Source of the DNA: Rhizobium sp. 16-488-2b
Lineage (GTDB): Bacteria > Pseudomonadota > Alphaproteobacteria > Rhizobiales > Rhizobiaceae
Assembly: GCF_017741815.1 (NCBI RefSeq)
Contig: NZ_JAGHMF010000023.1
Location: 23,905-87,904 of the forward strand
Direction of reading: 5' to 3'
DNA: 64,000 bases
The notes beneath the pieces are model-generated. The model did not search any database. It had not been told where the DNA came from and was given only the letters and a program-made list of their open reading frames with translations. The translations under genes and the position numbers were made by a program. Shown one piece after another: positions 62,132 through 64,000 of the stretch (its first letter is position 1; the number at the start of each line of letters is the position of its first letter).

Positions 62132-63084
62132 GGCTTCGCCCACCCATCGATCCGCGCCGCGTTGCGCTCCACCCACGCCTTGGCATAGCCGAGCGGCGCC
62201 TGCCGCTCCACCTCGAGCGCATAGCTCATCGCCGTCGCCTCCTCCGGCGTCAGATCGACCTTTTCGAGGAAGGCCGCGATCTTGGGGTGCTTGCTGGCAA
62301 GCGCTGTTGAATAGGCGATACGGAAGGTCGCCGTGTCCCAGGCCGTCGAGGCCGACGACTTCTTGATCCACAGCGGATCGGTCGCGCTCACCAACGACCA
62401 TTTGGCCGCATCATGCTTTGGTTCTTCAAGCCGGACGATCTTGTGCAGGCCGAAGACGAAATGCGGCGCATAGCATGCGAACACCACCGGCTGGCCGGTC
62501 GCGACCGCGGCGTCGATGCCGGCCATCGCCACCTCTTCCTCGGCCTCCACGAGCGTCATCGTCTTGGCGTAACCATAGCTGTTCGCCCTGACGCGCTCGA
62601 TCCCCGTCGACGACCATGTCGGCGCGCCGATCCACATCTCCCCCTTGCCGTCGCCATCCGTATCGAGAAGACTGGTCTTTTCGGGGTCGCTGAGATCGGT
62701 GATATCAGTGATCCCCTTCTCGGCCGCTTCAGGCGTCGCGCAGATGCCCTGCCACGCCGGAACCGTATGCTTGGCCAGAACGACCACACCCTTCTCGGTC
62801 ACGAATTTTTCGATGACATCGGCGAGATTGGGCTGCCAGACTTCCGGGTGGATGTCGACGCTCCCCTTCTCCAGCCCCGCAAAGGCGTTGAGCGTGCCCA
62901 TTTCCTGGACAAGAGCAGGCTGCTTGAATTCTTTCTCGATCGCGACCTTGAGAATAAAGGCCGTAGCCTGACCGGAGGGCCAGTTCGGCATGGCGATCTT
63001 GAGGTCATCCGCAAGAACGGGCGTCCCAGCCCCCAATACGGACAATAAAACGACGAACACGCCGCAACCGGCACCATCTCTCAC
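62128..63084 (-). CDS. Glycine betaine/choline-type (OpuAC/ProX) substrate-binding protein
   Basis: A 318-residue periplasmic protein. A signal peptide (FVVLLSVLGAGTPVLA) ends near residue 26. The mature part opens with DLKIAMPNWPSGQATAFI, and the domain includes VDIHPEVWQPNLADVIEKF and GAPTWSSTGIERVRANSYGY, typical of OpuAC proteins. GTG 63084 has AGGGGG six bases upstream; ATG 63120 has none. No permease or ATPase gene is adjacent, so it is an orphan binding protein here, translationally coupled to the L,D-transpeptidase. Confidence 0.87.
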   Translation of the reverse strand: MRDGAGCGVFVVLLSVLGAGTPVLADDLKIAMPNWPSGQATAFILKVAIEKEFKQPALVQEMGTLNAFAGLEKGSVDIHPEVWQPNLADVIEKFVTEKGVVVLAKHTVPAWQGICATPEAAEKGITDITDLSDPEKTSLLDTDGDGKGEMWIGAPTWSSTGIERVRANSYGYAKTMTLVEAEEEVAMAGIDAAVATGQPVVFACYAPHFVFGLHKIVRLEEPKHDAAKWSLVSATDPLWIKKSSASTAWDTATFRIAYSTALASKHPKIAAFLEKVDLTPEEATAMSYALEVERQAPLGYAKAWVERNAARIDGWAKP

Positions 63085-63192
63085 AATGTTCCCCCTCGGC
63101 AGACACTGATCGGATCGCATGCTGATATTTCAACGCCAGGATGCAGAAGCGGGCGCAGTTAGTCAAGCGTAGAGTGTTTTAGAAAAGACAGA

Positions 63193-63792
63193 TCAACGCT
63201 GCAGGCCAGACGCCCATGCACCGACCCGCGACGCCATCGCCTGCATATGATCCGCCGCCGAGAAGCCGGAGAGAGCCTTGCGCGGCTTCAGGTCGTGGTC
63301 GCCATCCTCGAGCCAGAAGATCTCGATCGCGGGCGAAAGCGCATAGCCCGCGACTTCCTCGCGCGTCCCGAATGCATCCCGCGTCCCTTGGCAGATCAGT
63401 GTCGGCGTCTCGATTGCGGTCAGATGCGCCGTGCGCAATTGCGTCGGCTTTCCCATCGGATGAAACGGATAGCCGAGGCACAGCAATCCCACGATATCGC
63501 CCGAGCGATAGAGATCATCGGCAACCATGCTGGCAATCCGCCCACCCATCGACTTGCCGCCGATGACAAGCGGACCGCTGGCTTCAAGGTCGCGCACCGC
63601 CGCCAGATATTCAGGGATCAAGGTCTCCGCCTTGGGTGGCGGCGGACGCCGATCGGACAGCCGCCGCTCGGCCATGTAACCGAACTCGAACCGAGCGACC
63701 CGCATTCCAGCCGCAGCCAGAGCCTCGGAAAACCGCTCCATACCCGCCGAATCCATGGCACCGCCGGCACCATGCGCGAGAAGGATCGTCAC
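63193..63792 (-). CDS. Alpha/beta-hydrolase (KANL3/Tex30-like)
   Basis: A 199-residue hydrolase. The oxyanion/His motif LLAHGAGG lies at residues 4-11, the nucleophile Ser in GGKSMGGRIA near 80, the acid in TRDAFG (near 138), and the His in EDGDHDLKPRK (near 164). This is the dienelactone-hydrolase-like KANL3/Tex30 group with no known bacterial substrate. The only standard start is GTG 63792. Upstream sequence still reads as a family-like N-terminus (KSFLFSGPDNAP) back to a TAA, without an ATG, GTG or TTG. Confidence 0.85.
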   Translation of the reverse strand: MTILLAHGAGGAMDSAGMERFSEALAAAGMRVARFEFGYMAERRLSDRRPPPPKAETLIPEYLAAVRDLEASGPLVIGGKSMGGRIASMVADDLYRSGDIVGLLCLGYPFHPMGKPTQLRTAHLTAIETPTLICQGTRDAFGTREEVAGYALSPAIEIFWLEDGDHDLKPRKALSGFSAADHMQAMASRVGAWASGLQR

Positions 63793-63900
63793 TGGGGCAT
63801 TGTCGGGACCGGAAAACAGGAAAGACTTGCTGCTGTCTTATTACAGGATAAGTCCGCAAGCCGACAGGGCTTAGGTTTAGTGTGTGTTTTGGGAAAGAAG

Positions 63901-63979
<79 letters not shown>

Positions 63980-64000
63980 CCAGCGTAAATCCCTTTGGGA

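Overview
The window looks like ordinary chromosomal DNA from a member of the Rhizobiaceae (Rhizobium, Agrobacterium or Ensifer-like). The support is the high-GC codon use, RIME-type palindromic repeats between genes, a SmoE/F/G/K-MtlK polyol locus of the rhizobial type, DUF1345/DUF2244/DUF3422/DUF4239 proteins common in this group, and EcfG-type promoter sequences. I see no insertion sequence, phage gene, integrase, CRISPR array or rRNA. One initiator tRNA-Met lies at the right end. The species cannot be fixed from the sequence alone.

Layout. 0-8 kb: the 5' end of an EmrA-type efflux adaptor divergent from its TetR regulator, a TerC-family membrane protein, a PhyH-type dioxygenase divergent from an AraC regulator, a glutathione peroxidase, small membrane proteins and an SLC13 permease. 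8-12 kb: gltX and lysS separated by a RIME element. 12.5-19.2 kb: a LysR gene followed by a spermidine/putrescine-type ABC transporter operon ending in an aminoaldehyde dehydrogenase. 19.2-25.7 kb: an ArsR-AHSA1-GFA operon, DUF1328, a MerR-like/class III cyclase fusion, DUF1345, a divergent pair resembling two steps of oxidative L-fucose degradation, and transaldolase. 26-33.4 kb: a SorC-family regulator, DoxX, DUF3422, polyphosphate kinase 2, a ROK sugar kinase and a two-component system. 33.6-43.7 kb: the polyol operon (SorC regulator, smoEFGK, mtlK, HAD phosphatase, FGGY pentulose kinase) facing an RpiR regulator. 43.9-47 kb: an EI24/CysZ-like membrane protein, nth, DUF2244, and a methylguanine methyltransferase fused to an AraC helix-turn-helix. 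47-52.2 kb: a TetR-controlled RND pump. 52.4-54.3 kb: OsmC and a second class III cyclase. 54.4-61 kb: a glycoside-use cluster (LacI, PhyH dioxygenase, SDR, SMP-30 lactonase, GH2 glycosidase). 61-64 kb: a lipoprotein, an L,D-transpeptidase translationally coupled to an orphan betaine-type binding protein, an alpha/beta hydrolase, and tRNA-fMet.

Two themes recur. The first is uptake and oxidation of small carbon compounds (polyols, polyamines, glycosides, L-fucose-like acids), each with its own regulator. The second is stress and envelope defence (glutathione peroxidase, OsmC, RND and EmrAB pumps, PPK2, DUF1328). The most informative non-coding finds are regulatory: matched operators flanking face-to-face promoters at 621-700, a 14-bp perfect inverted repeat before the RND-pump TetR gene, a LysR-type box before the polyamine operon, two putative SmoR operators, a consensus-like EcfG promoter before transaldolase, and an 11-codon leader ORF coupled to an AraC gene. 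The best candidate for undescribed biology is the 54-61 kb glycoside cluster, where a 2-oxoglutarate/Fe(II) dioxygenase heads a set of glycosidase and sugar-oxidation genes.
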